DNA of 49,911 nucleotides from a bacterium (GTDB lineage: Bacteria; Patescibacteriota; Minisyncoccia; Minisyncoccales; PEYH01). The stretch covers positions 1-49,911 of the forward strand of contig JAGHAC010000046.1 of assembly GCA_021161645.1 (NCBI GenBank), written 5' to 3'. The notes below the pieces were generated by a model that was not told the origin of the DNA, made no database searches, and worked only from the letters and a program-made list of their open reading frames with translations. A program made the translations under genes and the position numbers. Each line of letters opens with the position of its first letter. The stretch's first letter is position 1. Below are positions 41,735 through 48,151 of this stretch, piece after piece.

Positions 41735-42275
41735 AACAAAAAACAATTTAATAATAACCCTTTTTACAACAATAGCGCTTATAATTATTTGGTATGCGCT
41801 AAGCCACCCTTTTTCAGAATTGAAAGCAATTATTCAAGAATATATAAAGACGAAAGCGGAGATATCTACTATTGAACAGAAAGTAAGCAATTTTCATACG
41901 CTTGAAAAAAGTTATGGCGAATATAAAGAAAATCTTGAAAAAATGGAAAAACTAGTTAATGATAATCTTTTTATTGACAGAGAGATTCCTTTGGGTTTTA
42001 CTCAGTCGTTAGAACAATGGGCTAAGCATTTAGGGCTTGAGATAGAAATTTCCCCAACGAAAATTCAAAAAACAGACACAGATTTTAGAGAATTTGTGGG
42101 TTATAAGATAAGAGTTAAGGGTAAACAATTAACACCTCTGCTTCAATTTTTAAGAAAGCTAGAGACCAGTCAATGGGTAGTTAATATTTCTACGGTTTCT
42201 TTGTCTTTAGAGCAAACAAAAAAGAACGAAACATATATTGTGGAAGATATTTTTATCAAGGTCTATGTTTTTTAG
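41724..42275 (+). CDS. pilO: Type IV pilus assembly protein PilO-like
   Basis: A bitopic protein of 183 aa: short basic N-terminus, membrane helix (about residues 9-27), coiled coil (30-75), then a PilO-type ferredoxin-like domain with IPLGFTQSLEQWAKHLGLEIEISP and GKQLTPLLQFLRKLETSQWVVNISTVSL (usual Y-x-x-L-x-F-L-x-x-L). PilO pairs with PilN. The ATG at 41724 is taken instead of the in-frame TTG at 41718; both overlap the pilN stop. Sequence conservation is weak, as is usual for PilO, and position after pilN carries much of the call. Confidence 0.82.
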   Translation: MENRTKNNLIITLFTTIALIIIWYALSHPFSELKAIIQEYIKTKAEISTIEQKVSNFHTLEKSYGEYKENLEKMEKLVNDNLFIDREIPLGFTQSLEQWAKHLGLEIEISPTKIQKTDTDFREFVGYKIRVKGKQLTPLLQFLRKLETSQWVVNISTVSLSLEQTKKNETYIVEDIFIKVYVF

Positions 42276-42600
42276 AAAAACAGAGAAAACTTTTTTTAGC
42301 AAACAAAAAATAAGGAAAAGTTTGGTTTGGATAATATATTGTATTGCTAGACATGATTTTTTGGTTTTTGTTCTGTTGTCTACGCTGATTACAGGTTTTA
42401 TTTGTCTTTATCTTTGGCATTATATTGAGATTGTGGAAAAAGAAAATAAATCCGTGATTGTTCCTATGGTGAAGATAAACGAAAAAGAGTATAATAAATT
42501 TTTAGAGTACTCGAGCAAACGACAAGAAGAATTCTGGAAAGCAGAACAGGAAAAATATAAAGAAGTTTTCACTCCTTTACCTTCTCAGTCTCTTGATTAA
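42265..42600 (+). CDS. Small bitopic membrane protein at the end of the pil operon
   Basis: An unrecognised 111-aa protein: a basic N-terminal region of about 30 residues, one membrane helix (about 37-57, FLVFVLLSTLITGFICLYLW), and a short polar, Glu/Lys-rich C-terminal tail. It overlaps the pilO-like gene by 11 nt (the ATG at 42265 is chosen over the in-frame TTG at 42238), so it belongs to the pilus operon. It takes the place of PilP but has no lipoprotein signal or PilP domain; a small accessory of the inner-membrane complex is possible. Confidence 0.65.
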   Translation: MFFRKTEKTFFSKQKIRKSLVWIIYCIARHDFLVFVLLSTLITGFICLYLWHYIEIVEKENKSVIVPMVKINEKEYNKFLEYSSKRQEEFWKAEQEKYKEVFTPLPSQSLD

Positions 42601-42642
42601 TGCTCGCTTTTCAAGTAGTATAAACTAATTTGAAATCTCTTT

Positions 42643-42715
42643 GCCCCCATAGCTCAACTGGATAGAGCACGGGCCTTCTAAGCCTGGGATCCAGGTTCGA
42701 GTCCTGGTGGGGGCG
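42643..42715 (+). tRNA. tRNA-Arg (TCT)
   Basis: A 73-nt cloverleaf: acceptor GCCCCCA/TGGGGGC, anticodon loop CTTCTAA (anticodon TCT, reading AGA), T arm CCAGG-TTCGAGT-CCTGG, discriminator G. CCA is not encoded. It lies between the pilus operon and tyrS. Confidence 0.95.
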
Positions 42716-42737
42716 CTAATCGTTTATATACATCTTT

Positions 42738-43952
42738 ATGAAAGAACAAATCAAAACAGATAAAATAAAAGACATTTTAGAAAAAGGAGTAGAAAAAATT
42801 ATTGACAAAGATCACCTTACAAAAAAACTTCTCTCTGGAAAAACTTTGAGAGTTAAACACGGAGTTGATCCTACAGGACCAAACATTCATTTAGGAAGAG
42901 CGGCTCAACTTTTAAAATTGAGGGCATTTCAAGACTTGGGTCATAAAGTGGTAATAATTATTGGTGATTTTACTGCTCGCATTGGCGATTCCTCTGATAA
43001 ACCAGAAGGCAGGAAGGGACTAACTCCCGAGGAAATAAAGATCAATATGAGTAATTATCTGAAGCAGTTTTCCAAGATTTTAGATATAAAAAAGACAGAG
43101 ATCAGATATAACTCGGAATGGTTTTCGAAAATGAACCTGGAAAATTTTCTTAAGATAGCCAATAATTTTTCTGTTCAGCAACTGGTGCATCGAAGGAACT
43201 TTAAACAGCGATGGACAAAAAAGCAACCTATTTGTTTGCCAGAAATTATTTACCCTATACTTCAAGGGTATGATTCGGTGATGGTGAAAGCAGATATAGA
43301 ATTGGGTGGATATGATCAATTGTTTAATTTAAAAATGGGCAGAATCTTGCAAGAAATTTATAATCAAGAACCCCAAGATATTATTACTCTAAAAATGCTA
43401 CCCGGTCTTGATGGGCGTAAGATGTCTACAAGCTGGGACAATATGATTAGTATCGTTGAAAACCCTTGTAATATGTATGGCAAAATAATGTCTATGCGGG
43501 ACGAATTAATTCCTTTATATTTTGAACTATGTACAACCTTTTCTCTCAAAGAAATCAAAGAAATTGAAAAAAAATTAAAAGAGAACAAGGTAAACCCTAG
43601 AGATATGAAAGCACGTTTGGCTTTTGAGATAGTTTCGTTTTATTATGGAAAAAATAAAGCCCGTCAAGCAGAGAATGAATTTATTAGGGTTTTTAGAGAA
43701 AAGAAAGAACCAGAAAGAATAAGAAAATTTTTTGCCCCCAAAAAAGAATATCCAATTGTTGATCTCTTGGTAGGGTTGGGTTTTGCCAAATCTAAAAGCG
43801 AAGCCAAAAGATTAATAGCTCAGGGAGGTGTGAAAATAGATGAAAAACTGCAAAAAGATTGGAAAAAAATTGTAAAAGTAAGAGAGGGTATGATTGTTCA
43901 GGTCGGGAAGTTAAAGTTTGCCAAAATGACCTTCGATGACCACCTTGACTAA
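42738..43952 (+). CDS. tyrS: Tyrosyl-tRNA synthetase
   Basis: TyrRS charges tRNA-Tyr. The class I signature is GPNIHLGRA (H51-L-G53), and the KMSKS loop is K228-M-S-T-S232 in LDGRKMSTSWDN. KADIELGGYDQLFNLKMGR is the usual tRNA/tyrosine-pocket segment (Y, D and Q). A C-terminal S4-like RNA-binding domain (about 335-400) has VDLLVGLGFAKSKSEAKRLIAQGGVKID. The 404-aa length is normal. It belongs to the second bacterial TyrRS subtype (VDPTGPNIHLG rather than FDPTADSLHIG). The gene lies 22 nt after tRNA-Arg. Confidence 0.95.
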   Translation: MKEQIKTDKIKDILEKGVEKIIDKDHLTKKLLSGKTLRVKHGVDPTGPNIHLGRAAQLLKLRAFQDLGHKVVIIIGDFTARIGDSSDKPEGRKGLTPEEIKINMSNYLKQFSKILDIKKTEIRYNSEWFSKMNLENFLKIANNFSVQQLVHRRNFKQRWTKKQPICLPEIIYPILQGYDSVMVKADIELGGYDQLFNLKMGRILQEIYNQEPQDIITLKMLPGLDGRKMSTSWDNMISIVENPCNMYGKIMSMRDELIPLYFELCTTFSLKEIKEIEKKLKENKVNPRDMKARLAFEIVSFYYGKNKARQAENEFIRVFREKKEPERIRKFFAPKKEYPIVDLLVGLGFAKSKSEAKRLIAQGGVKIDEKLQKDWKKIVKVREGMIVQVGKLKFAKMTFDDHLD

Positions 43953-43983
43953 TTCTAAACCGACAACTAACAACTAATGATCG

Positions 43984-44009
43984 GTTGATTTCTTTACAAA
44001 GAAATCAAC
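43984..44009. repeat. Perfect inverted repeat upstream of tRNA-Ser
   Basis: GTTGATTTCTTT and AAAGAAATCAAC are perfectly complementary over 12 bp with AC between them, so a hairpin with a 9-10 bp stem can form. It stands 4 nt before tRNA-Ser and 31 nt after tyrS. No U-run follows, so it is not a typical terminator; it might end tyrS, be a processing signal or be the left part of an inserted element. Confidence 0.7.
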
Positions 44010-44013
44010 GCCG

Positions 44014-44102
44014 GGTGGGGTGCGCCGAACTGGCAAGGCACCGCTCTCGAAAAGCGGCTCCCATTTTTGGGATTGTGGGTTCAAGTCCCACCCCCACCGC
44101 CA
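44014..44102 (+). tRNA. tRNA-Ser (CGA), CCA encoded
   Basis: Acceptor GGTGGGG/CCCCACC, D arm with GCC/GGC, anticodon stem CCGCT/AGCGG with loop CTCGAAA (anticodon CGA, reading UCG), long variable arm CTCCCATTTTTGGGAT, T arm GTGGG-TTCAAGT-CCCAC and discriminator G at 44099. CCA (44100-44102) follows in the genome, whereas the Arg, Cys, Leu, Val and Phe tRNAs here lack it. Confidence 0.94.
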
Positions 44103-44123
44103 TGCACCACGTAGGGTGCATGG
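44100..44123. repeat. Hairpin fused to the CCA end of tRNA-Ser
   Basis: CCATGCACC (44100-44108), loop ACGTAG, GGTGCATGG (44115-44123): a perfect 9-bp stem that starts with the encoded CCA of tRNA-Ser. No U-run follows. It is probably not a normal terminator; it could mark the junction of an element inserted next to the tRNA. Confidence 0.7.
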
Positions 44124-44157
44124 CGAGCCCTAAACCCAACGTGGTTTATGGCCGCCA
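44121..44157. repeat. Second bulged hairpin before the GIY-YIG gene
   Basis: TGGCG-A-GCC pairs with GGC-CGCCA and encloses TAAACC-CAACGT-GGTTTA, giving a stem of about 14 bp with small bulges. It shares TGG with the previous hairpin and ends 16 nt before the GIY-YIG start. Confidence 0.65.
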
Positions 44158-44173
44158 AAAGTAATACACGATT

Positions 44174-44428
44174 ATGTATTATGTCTATATTTTTCAAAGT
44201 CAAAAAGATAAAAAATTATATATCGGATTTACTTCTAATTTAAAGAAACGAATAAGAAAACATCGGGCGGGAGAAGTAACATCAACAAAAACTCGTCGAC
44301 CGTTGAGGTTAATATTTTATAAATCCTTTTTAGCAGAACAAGATGCTCTAAGAAGAGAAAGATATTTCAAGACACAAAAAGGAAAAGTGTCGTTAAAACA
44401 AATCATCAGAAATTCGTTAAAACAATGA
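44174..44428 (+). CDS. GIY-YIG mini-nuclease (YhbQ-like)
   Basis: An 84-aa single-domain GIY-YIG endonuclease: the MYYVYIFQSQKDKKLYIGFTS start carries the GIY and YIG elements (YVY and YIG), followed by conserved Arg (LKKRIRKH) and Glu-containing LAEQDALRRERYFKTQKGK. The family (UPF0213/YhbQ type) occurs in many copies in CPR genomes and may be mobile or repair-linked. Its stop overlaps the infB start by 4 nt (ATGA), and two hairpins lie directly upstream next to tRNA-Ser. An inserted mini-element is therefore possible. Confidence 0.9.
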   Translation: MYYVYIFQSQKDKKLYIGFTSNLKKRIRKHRAGEVTSTKTRRPLRLIFYKSFLAEQDALRRERYFKTQKGKVSLKQIIRNSLKQ

Positions 44429-45933
44429 GAAGCAACACACAAATTATTCAAAGACCGCCTGTAGTATGTATATTAGGCCATGTGGATCATGGTAAATCTT
44501 CGCTTTTAGAAGCAATTAAGGATTTTAAAATTACCTCTAAAGAGTCGGGAGGCATTACCCAGCATATCGGCGCATATGTGGTTGAGCAGAATGGTAAAAA
44601 GATTACATTCTTAGATACGCCCGGACATGAGGCATTTTCTGCTATAAGGTCACGAGGGGCTCAGGTAGCAGATATTGCTATTTTGGTAGTTGCCGCAGAT
44701 GAAGGAGTAAAGCCGCAAACTATTGAGGCTTATGAATGTATTAAGAAAGCAGAAATTCCTTTTTTGGTGGCAATCAATAAAATAGACAAACCCGAATCAA
44801 ATCCACAAAAGGTTAAGAATGAGTTAGCTCAACATGGTATTTTTGTTGAGGGGATGGGAGGAGATGTACCGGTTGTAGAAACTTCGGCAAAGACAAAACA
44901 GGGCATTAACGATTTATTAGAGATAACACTTTTGGTGTCTGAAATGCATCCCCAAAAAGTTAACCTTGATGTTCCGGCAAGAGGCGTTATTATAGAAGCT
45001 TTTCTGGATTCTCGGCGTGGTCCAGTAGCAACTCTTTTAATAAAAGAAGGTATATTAAAAAAGCAGGACATAATAGCAACTCCTACTTCTTGCGGGAAAG
45101 TGAGGATTTTGGAAGATTTTTTAGGTAGTCCTCTTAAAGAAGCTTATCCTTCTACGCCGGCTTATATGATGGGGTTTGAAGAAGTGCCAAAAGTTGGAGA
45201 GAGATTTATGGTTTTTGATGATCTTGAAAAGGCAAGGGAATTTGTTATAAAAGAAAGAGAAAGAGAAAAAGAAAAAGAAAGAGAGAAAAAACAGAACGCA
45301 TATTTAGCCGAAGAAGGAAAAGAGGTTTTAAACCTCATAATAAAAGGAGATGTAGTAGGCTCAATTGAGGCAATAGAACAATCAATAGAGAACATTCCTC
45401 AGGAAGAAGTGTTCACCCGCATTTTAAAAAGTGGGGTAGGTGATATTACAGAAGATGATGTAGTTTTGGCTGACTCTGCTGGTGCCAAAATCGTCGGATT
45501 TCGCACGAAAATTTTACCTGAGGCAGCAAAAATAGCAGATCAGAAAAAAGTAGAGATCTATATTTTTGAAGTAATTTACGATCTTATCCAAAAAATAAGA
45601 GAGATGATTAAGAATATTATTGAATTGCAGGTTGTCAGAGAAGATGTGGGAAGGTTAAGAGTATTAGTAGTATTTCTCTCCGAAAAAGATAAACAGATTA
45701 TAGGGGGAAGAATATTCCAAGGAGAAATGTATAAAGGATTAGAGGTAGAAATTTTTAGAGAAGAAAAGAAAATAGGTCAAGGTAAGATTATTAACCTTCA
45801 AAAAGAGAAAAAAGATATTGAGAAAGGAAATCAAGGAGAAGAAATTGGTATTTTGCTGAAAACTTCTACAAAGATAAAGGAAGGCGATGTCTTGGTGGCA
45901 TTTACTCTTAAGCAAAAGAAGGCAGAATTTTAA
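44425..45933 (+). CDS. infB: Translation initiation factor IF-2 (short form)
   Basis: IF-2 is the GTPase that positions initiator tRNA and joins the ribosomal subunits. G1 is GHVDHGKSS (residues 18-26), switch 2 DTPGHEAF, G4 NKID, G5 SAK, followed by domains II, III and IV, including IAEVRATFKVPK-type segments reduced to the C-terminal IINLQKEKKDIEKGNQGEEIGILL. At 502 aa it begins directly at the G domain and lacks the long N-terminal extension of usual IF-2. A charged KERE/KEKE tract (about residues 275-290) links domain II and III. The start overlaps the GIY-YIG stop; rbfA follows with a 1-nt overlap. Confidence 0.95.
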   Translation: MRSNTQIIQRPPVVCILGHVDHGKSSLLEAIKDFKITSKESGGITQHIGAYVVEQNGKKITFLDTPGHEAFSAIRSRGAQVADIAILVVAADEGVKPQTIEAYECIKKAEIPFLVAINKIDKPESNPQKVKNELAQHGIFVEGMGGDVPVVETSAKTKQGINDLLEITLLVSEMHPQKVNLDVPARGVIIEAFLDSRRGPVATLLIKEGILKKQDIIATPTSCGKVRILEDFLGSPLKEAYPSTPAYMMGFEEVPKVGERFMVFDDLEKAREFVIKEREREKEKEREKKQNAYLAEEGKEVLNLIIKGDVVGSIEAIEQSIENIPQEEVFTRILKSGVGDITEDDVVLADSAGAKIVGFRTKILPEAAKIADQKKVEIYIFEVIYDLIQKIREMIKNIIELQVVREDVGRLRVLVVFLSEKDKQIIGGRIFQGEMYKGLEVEIFREEKKIGQGKIINLQKEKKDIEKGNQGEEIGILLKTSTKIKEGDVLVAFTLKQKKAEF

Positions 45934-46253
45934 TGAATAAAAAGAAAATCGAAAAATTTGCCAGCATTATTCAAAAAGAGTTGGGAGAGATTATTCTCAG
46001 AGAAATTGACCTCCCAAGAAATAGTTTTATTACTATAACAAAAGTAGTTGTTTCTCCCGATAAAAGAAAAGCAGAAGTTTTGGTAGGCGTTATGCCTCCC
46101 AACCACACACAAGAAACATTGAGGCTGCTTTTGCGAGAAAAAAAACATTTAAGAAGCTTACTTGCGCATCGTTTAGATATCAAAAGAGTGCCGGAGATTC
46201 ATTTTTTGGAAGATAAAGGTTTGAGAATAGGAGAACTTTTACAAAATATTTAA
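45933..46253 (+). CDS. rbfA: Ribosome-binding factor A
   Basis: RbfA assists 30S maturation near the 5' end of 16S rRNA. The 106-aa protein has the KH-fold pattern: ASIIQKELGEIILREI, then FITITKVVVSPDKRKAEVLVGV (usual VTDVxVSxDLxxAxVYVS), and LAHRLDIKRVPEIHFLEDKGLR (usual L-x-R-x-P-E-L-x-F). It directly follows infB (TAATG overlap), a conserved pair. Confidence 0.94.
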   Translation: MNKKKIEKFASIIQKELGEIILREIDLPRNSFITITKVVVSPDKRKAEVLVGVMPPNHTQETLRLLLREKKHLRSLLAHRLDIKRVPEIHFLEDKGLRIGELLQNI

Positions 46254-46324
46254 GTTTATAAAAGCTCTGCACTAGAATAGTTGTGAGATGGTTTTTCTTT
46301 TATGGCTTGGTTGACTTGAATTTA

Positions 46325-46396
46325 GGCCAGGTAGCCAAGTGGTAAGGCAAGGGTCTGCAAAACCCTTATACGCGGGTTCGAGTCCCGCCCTGGCCT
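46325..46396 (+). tRNA. tRNA-Cys (GCA)
   Basis: A 72-nt cloverleaf: acceptor GGCCAGG/CCTGGCC, anticodon stem AGGGT/ACCCT with loop CTGCAAA (anticodon GCA), T arm GCGGG-TTCGAGT-CCCGC, discriminator T as expected for Cys. A 9-bp inverted repeat (46279-46287 with 46395-46403) brackets it. Confidence 0.95.
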
Positions 46397-46402
46397 CACA
46401 AC

Positions 46403-46438
46403 TCGGAATATCGACATTTTGACATATCGACGTTTCGG
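46403..46438. repeat. Second array of five 8-bp units with TCGA core
   Basis: Between tRNA-Cys and tRNA-Leu a TCGA-like core recurs every 8 bp: TCGG 46403, TCGA 46411, TTGA 46419, TCGA 46427, TCGG 46435, with variable fillers. The spacing equals that of the array at 31475-31514. Confidence 0.72.
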
Positions 46439-46441
46439 TTT

Positions 46442-46526
46442 GCCGGGGTGGCGGAATTGGTAGACGCGAGAGACTTAAAATCTCTTGGGGTGATCCCCCG
46501 TGCGGGTTCAAGTCCCGCCCCCGGCA
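46442..46526 (+). tRNA. tRNA-Leu (TAA)
   Basis: An 85-nt class II tRNA: acceptor GCCGGGG/CCCCGGC, anticodon stem AGAGA/TCTCT with loop CTTAAAA (anticodon TAA, reading UUA), variable arm TTGGGGTGATCCCCCG, T arm GCGGG-TTCAAGT-CCCGC, discriminator A. Confidence 0.95.
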
Positions 46527-46528
46527 CA

Positions 46529-46583
46529 GGGCGGTTAGCTCAGTTGGCTAGACCTGCCTGCCGGCAGGCAGGGCGTGCGCGAC
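46529..46583 (+). pseudogene. Truncated 5' half of a tRNA (Ile-like) interrupted by a palindrome
   Basis: GGGCGGT-TA-GCTC-AGTTGGCTA-GA (46529-46552) is a tRNA 5' end through the D loop; after a 20-bp palindrome the sequence continues GC-G-TGCGC (46573-46580), restoring the D-stem GAGC and the 5' anticodon stem. The gene then breaks off and tRNA-Val begins at 46584. The 5' half most resembles tRNA-Ile. No anticodon, T arm or 3' acceptor strand is present, so it cannot make a normal tRNA. Confidence 0.75.
46553..46572. repeat. Perfect 20-bp palindrome inserted in a tRNA D-stem
   Basis: CCTGCCTGCCGGCAGGCAGG is its own reverse complement over all 20 bases and splits the D-stem GA|GC of the truncated tRNA. 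It is far more GC-rich than its surroundings, which supports an inserted palindromic repeat. Confidence 0.85.
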
Positions 46584-46657
46584 GGGCCCGTAGCTCAGAT
46601 GGCTAGAGCGCTTCGTTGACGTCGAAGAGGTCGCGGGTTCAAATCCTGCCGGGCCCA
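46584..46657 (+). tRNA. tRNA-Val (GAC)
   Basis: A complete cloverleaf: acceptor GGGCCCG/CGGGCCC, D arm GCTC/GAGC, anticodon stem CTTCG/CGAAG with loop TTGACGT (anticodon GAC), T arm GCGGG-TTCAAAT-CCTGC, discriminator A. It directly follows the broken tRNA half. Confidence 0.93.
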
Positions 46658-46675
46658 CATATAAGAACTAAGAGA

Positions 46676-46730
46676 TGTTTCTGTCAAAACAAAAGATTAC
46701 AAAGTCGGAGGTTTGAATCCTCCACGTCCA
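46676..46730 (+). pseudogene. 3' half of a tRNA without a 5' half
   Basis: A T arm GGAGG-TTTGAAT-CCTCC (46707-46723) and a 3' acceptor strand ACGTCCA (46724-46730) are clear, but no matching 5' strand TGGACGT is found upstream. A weak arm GTTT-CTGTCAA-AAAC (46677-46691) could be an anticodon arm with GTC, and GATTACAAAGTC precedes the T arm. It is a remnant of a tRNA gene. Confidence 0.6.
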
Positions 46731-46737
46731 CATAAAT

Positions 46738-46809
46738 GCCGGAGTGGTGTAGCGGTCTGCACGTTGCTCTGAAAAAGCAAAGGTCCCAGTTCGACTCTGG
46801 GCTCCGGCA
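46738..46809 (+). tRNA. tRNA-Phe (GAA)
   Basis: Acceptor GCCGGAG/CTCCGGC, D arm GTGT/GCAC, anticodon stem TTGCT/AGCAA with loop CTGAAAA (anticodon GAA), T arm CCCAG-TTCGACT-CTGGG, discriminator A; CCA not encoded. Confidence 0.94.
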
Positions 46810-46817
46810 CAAAATAA

Positions 46818-46892
46818 GCGGGAGTGGTGTAATGGCAACACGCTTCCTTGCCATGGAAGAGATTGCGGGTTCAAATCCCGTCTCCCGCTCCA
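46818..46892 (+). tRNA. tRNA-Gly (GCC), CCA encoded
   Basis: Acceptor GCGGGAG/CTCCCGC, anticodon stem CTTCC/GGAAG with loop TTGCCAT (anticodon GCC), T arm GCGGG-TTCAAAT-CCCGT, discriminator T at 46889, followed by CCA (46890-46892). Confidence 0.94.
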
Positions 46893-46912
46893 TTACCGGC
46901 CAAAGAAATATT

Positions 46913-46937
46913 GCAAGGTTTGACCTTGCTTTTTTTA
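46913..46937 (+). terminator. Intrinsic terminator after the tRNA cluster
   Basis: GCAAGGT, loop TTG, ACCTTGC, then eight T: a classic intrinsic terminator 20 nt after tRNA-Gly. Confidence 0.9.
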
Positions 46938-46956
46938 TTGCGGAGTTAACAAACTC

Positions 46957-46985
46957 TTGACATATTAGTTTTAATTCTGTATCAT
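46957..46985 (+). promoter_or_regulatory. Promoter of the 3D-domain protein gene
   Basis: TTGACA (46957-46962), a 17-bp spacer and TATCAT (46980-46985, one mismatch), with the ATG 12 nt further on. Confidence 0.78.
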
Positions 46986-46996
46986 AGAACAACTTT

Positions 46997-47491
46997 ATGA
47001 GTATTTTCAGAAAAGCGATTTTTGGGATTTTTCTCCTCTTTATTGTAATAGGAGCGGCTTTGCCTTTCATCGGAAGGGCTCTTGCTGACGAAGAAAAACC
47101 GATAATGAATTCTATAAAAACGCTCCCAAAAGAGGAAAATATTGTTGTTCAGAATAATACAGTTTTGAGCAATACAGCTCATTATTATAATAAGCCAACG
47201 GCAAAAATTTCTGTGGTTGTCACAGGATATTCTTCAGACCCACTTGAAACAGACGATACTCCATTTATCACCGCTTCAGGAACATTTGTCAGAGAAGGGG
47301 TGATAGCGACAAACTTTCTTCCTTTTGGAACAAAAATCAGAATTCCCTCTTTATTTGGAGAAGAAATTTTTGTAGTAGAGGATAGAATGAATCCTCGCAA
47401 AAAGTTTCAAATAGATGTGTGGTTTCCCACGAAAGAAGAAGCGATTAATTTTGGAGTTCACAAAACTTATATTGAAGTTTTAGAACAATAG
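46997..47491 (+). CDS. Secreted 3D-domain protein
   Basis: A signal peptide (residues 1-31, ending after LADE) precedes an extracytoplasmic protein of 130 residues whose C-terminal part is a 3D domain: VVVTGYSSDPLETDDTPFITASG (70-92), GVIATNFLPFGTKIRIP and FVVEDRMNPRKKFQIDVWF with the conserved Asp residues (TDD, ED, D). 3D domains form the double-psi barrel of MltA/Rpf-like peptidoglycan lytic enzymes. The 164-aa protein is minimal, without LysM or SH3 modules. It is a separate transcription unit: own promoter and a downstream hairpin at 47516-47542. Confidence 0.88.
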   Translation: MSIFRKAIFGIFLLFIVIGAALPFIGRALADEEKPIMNSIKTLPKEENIVVQNNTVLSNTAHYYNKPTAKISVVVTGYSSDPLETDDTPFITASGTFVREGVIATNFLPFGTKIRIPSLFGEEIFVVEDRMNPRKKFQIDVWFPTKEEAINFGVHKTYIEVLEQ

Positions 47492-47515
47492 AAAAAGAAA
47501 GCCGTTGAAGAATAC

Positions 47516-47542
47516 AAACCCCGTCTTTTGACGAGGTTTTTT
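47516..47542 (+). terminator. Intrinsic terminator after the 3D-domain gene
   Basis: AAACC-C-CGTC, loop TTTT, GACG-A-GGTTT followed by TTT: a 9-bp stem with one C/A mismatch and a six-T run (47537-47542). Confidence 0.8.
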
Positions 47543-47584
47543 ATGCTTGAAAAAAGAGTCAAACCAACTTATGATAAATAGAAT

Positions 47585-48151
47585 ATGATTTATTTTATTA
47601 AGGGTAAAGTCCTCAATAAAAAGAAAGATTATATTATCTTAGAACATCAGGGGATAGGGTTTAAAATTTATCTCTCAGAAAAAAATTTAGAGAGATTGCG
47701 TGAAGGAGAAGAAAAAACAATATATACACATCTCGCTTTCAGAAATGATAAGATTGAGCTTTATGGGGTGCTTTCCCAAGAAGAATTATATCTTTATCAG
47801 ATTTTTGAGAGAATATCGGGCATAGGACCTAAAGGAGCCTTAATTCTTGCTTCTGTTGGTAGCCTCCAAGATTTTAAAAAGGCGATTGAAGAGGGAAATC
47901 TTGATTTCTTTGAAGGTATTAAAGGGATAGGCAAGAAGAAAATTCAAAAAATTATTTTGGAAATAGGCGGAGAACTGAGAAAAATCTCAAAAAAGAAAGA
48001 TAGAGAAATAAATCGAAAAGCGTTAAACGCTTTGGTTTCATTGGGTTTTGGTAAGGCAGAAGCAAAAGAGGCATTGATTTTAATTCCAAAGAAAATAAAA
48101 AAGACAGAAGAGCAAATTAAAGAAGCCCTTAAAATTCTTTCTCAAAATTAA
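47585..48151 (+). CDS. ruvA: Holliday junction branch migration protein RuvA
   Basis: RuvA is the tetrameric Holliday-junction-binding subunit that loads RuvB. Domain I begins MIYFIKGKVLNKKKDYIILEHQGIGFKIYLS; two helix-hairpin-helix motifs are ISGIGPKGALIL (about residues 73-84) and IKGIGKKKIQKIILEI (about 108-123); domain III is at the end (ALNALVSLGFGKAEAKEAL). Length 188 aa is normal. It is separate from ruvB and ruvC, which lie at 18.5-21.5 kb. Confidence 0.96.
   Translation: MIYFIKGKVLNKKKDYIILEHQGIGFKIYLSEKNLERLREGEEKTIYTHLAFRNDKIELYGVLSQEELYLYQIFERISGIGPKGALILASVGSLQDFKKAIEEGNLDFFEGIKGIGKKKIQKIILEIGGELRKISKKKDREINRKALNALVSLGFGKAEAKEALILIPKKIKKTEEQIKEALKILSQN

Noticed and set aside
44100..44157. 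Hairpins after tRNA-Ser as an intrinsic terminator
   Set aside because: No T-run follows either stem on either strand.
45245..45295. AGAGAAA/GAAAAAG repeat in infB as a DNA repeat element
   Set aside because: It is the coding sequence of a charged Lys/Arg/Glu linker in IF-2 and stays in frame.
46529..46730. The 5' and 3' tRNA fragments as the two halves of one split tRNA
   Set aside because: The acceptor strands GGGCGGT and ACGTCCA do not pair well, and a complete tRNA-Val lies between them.
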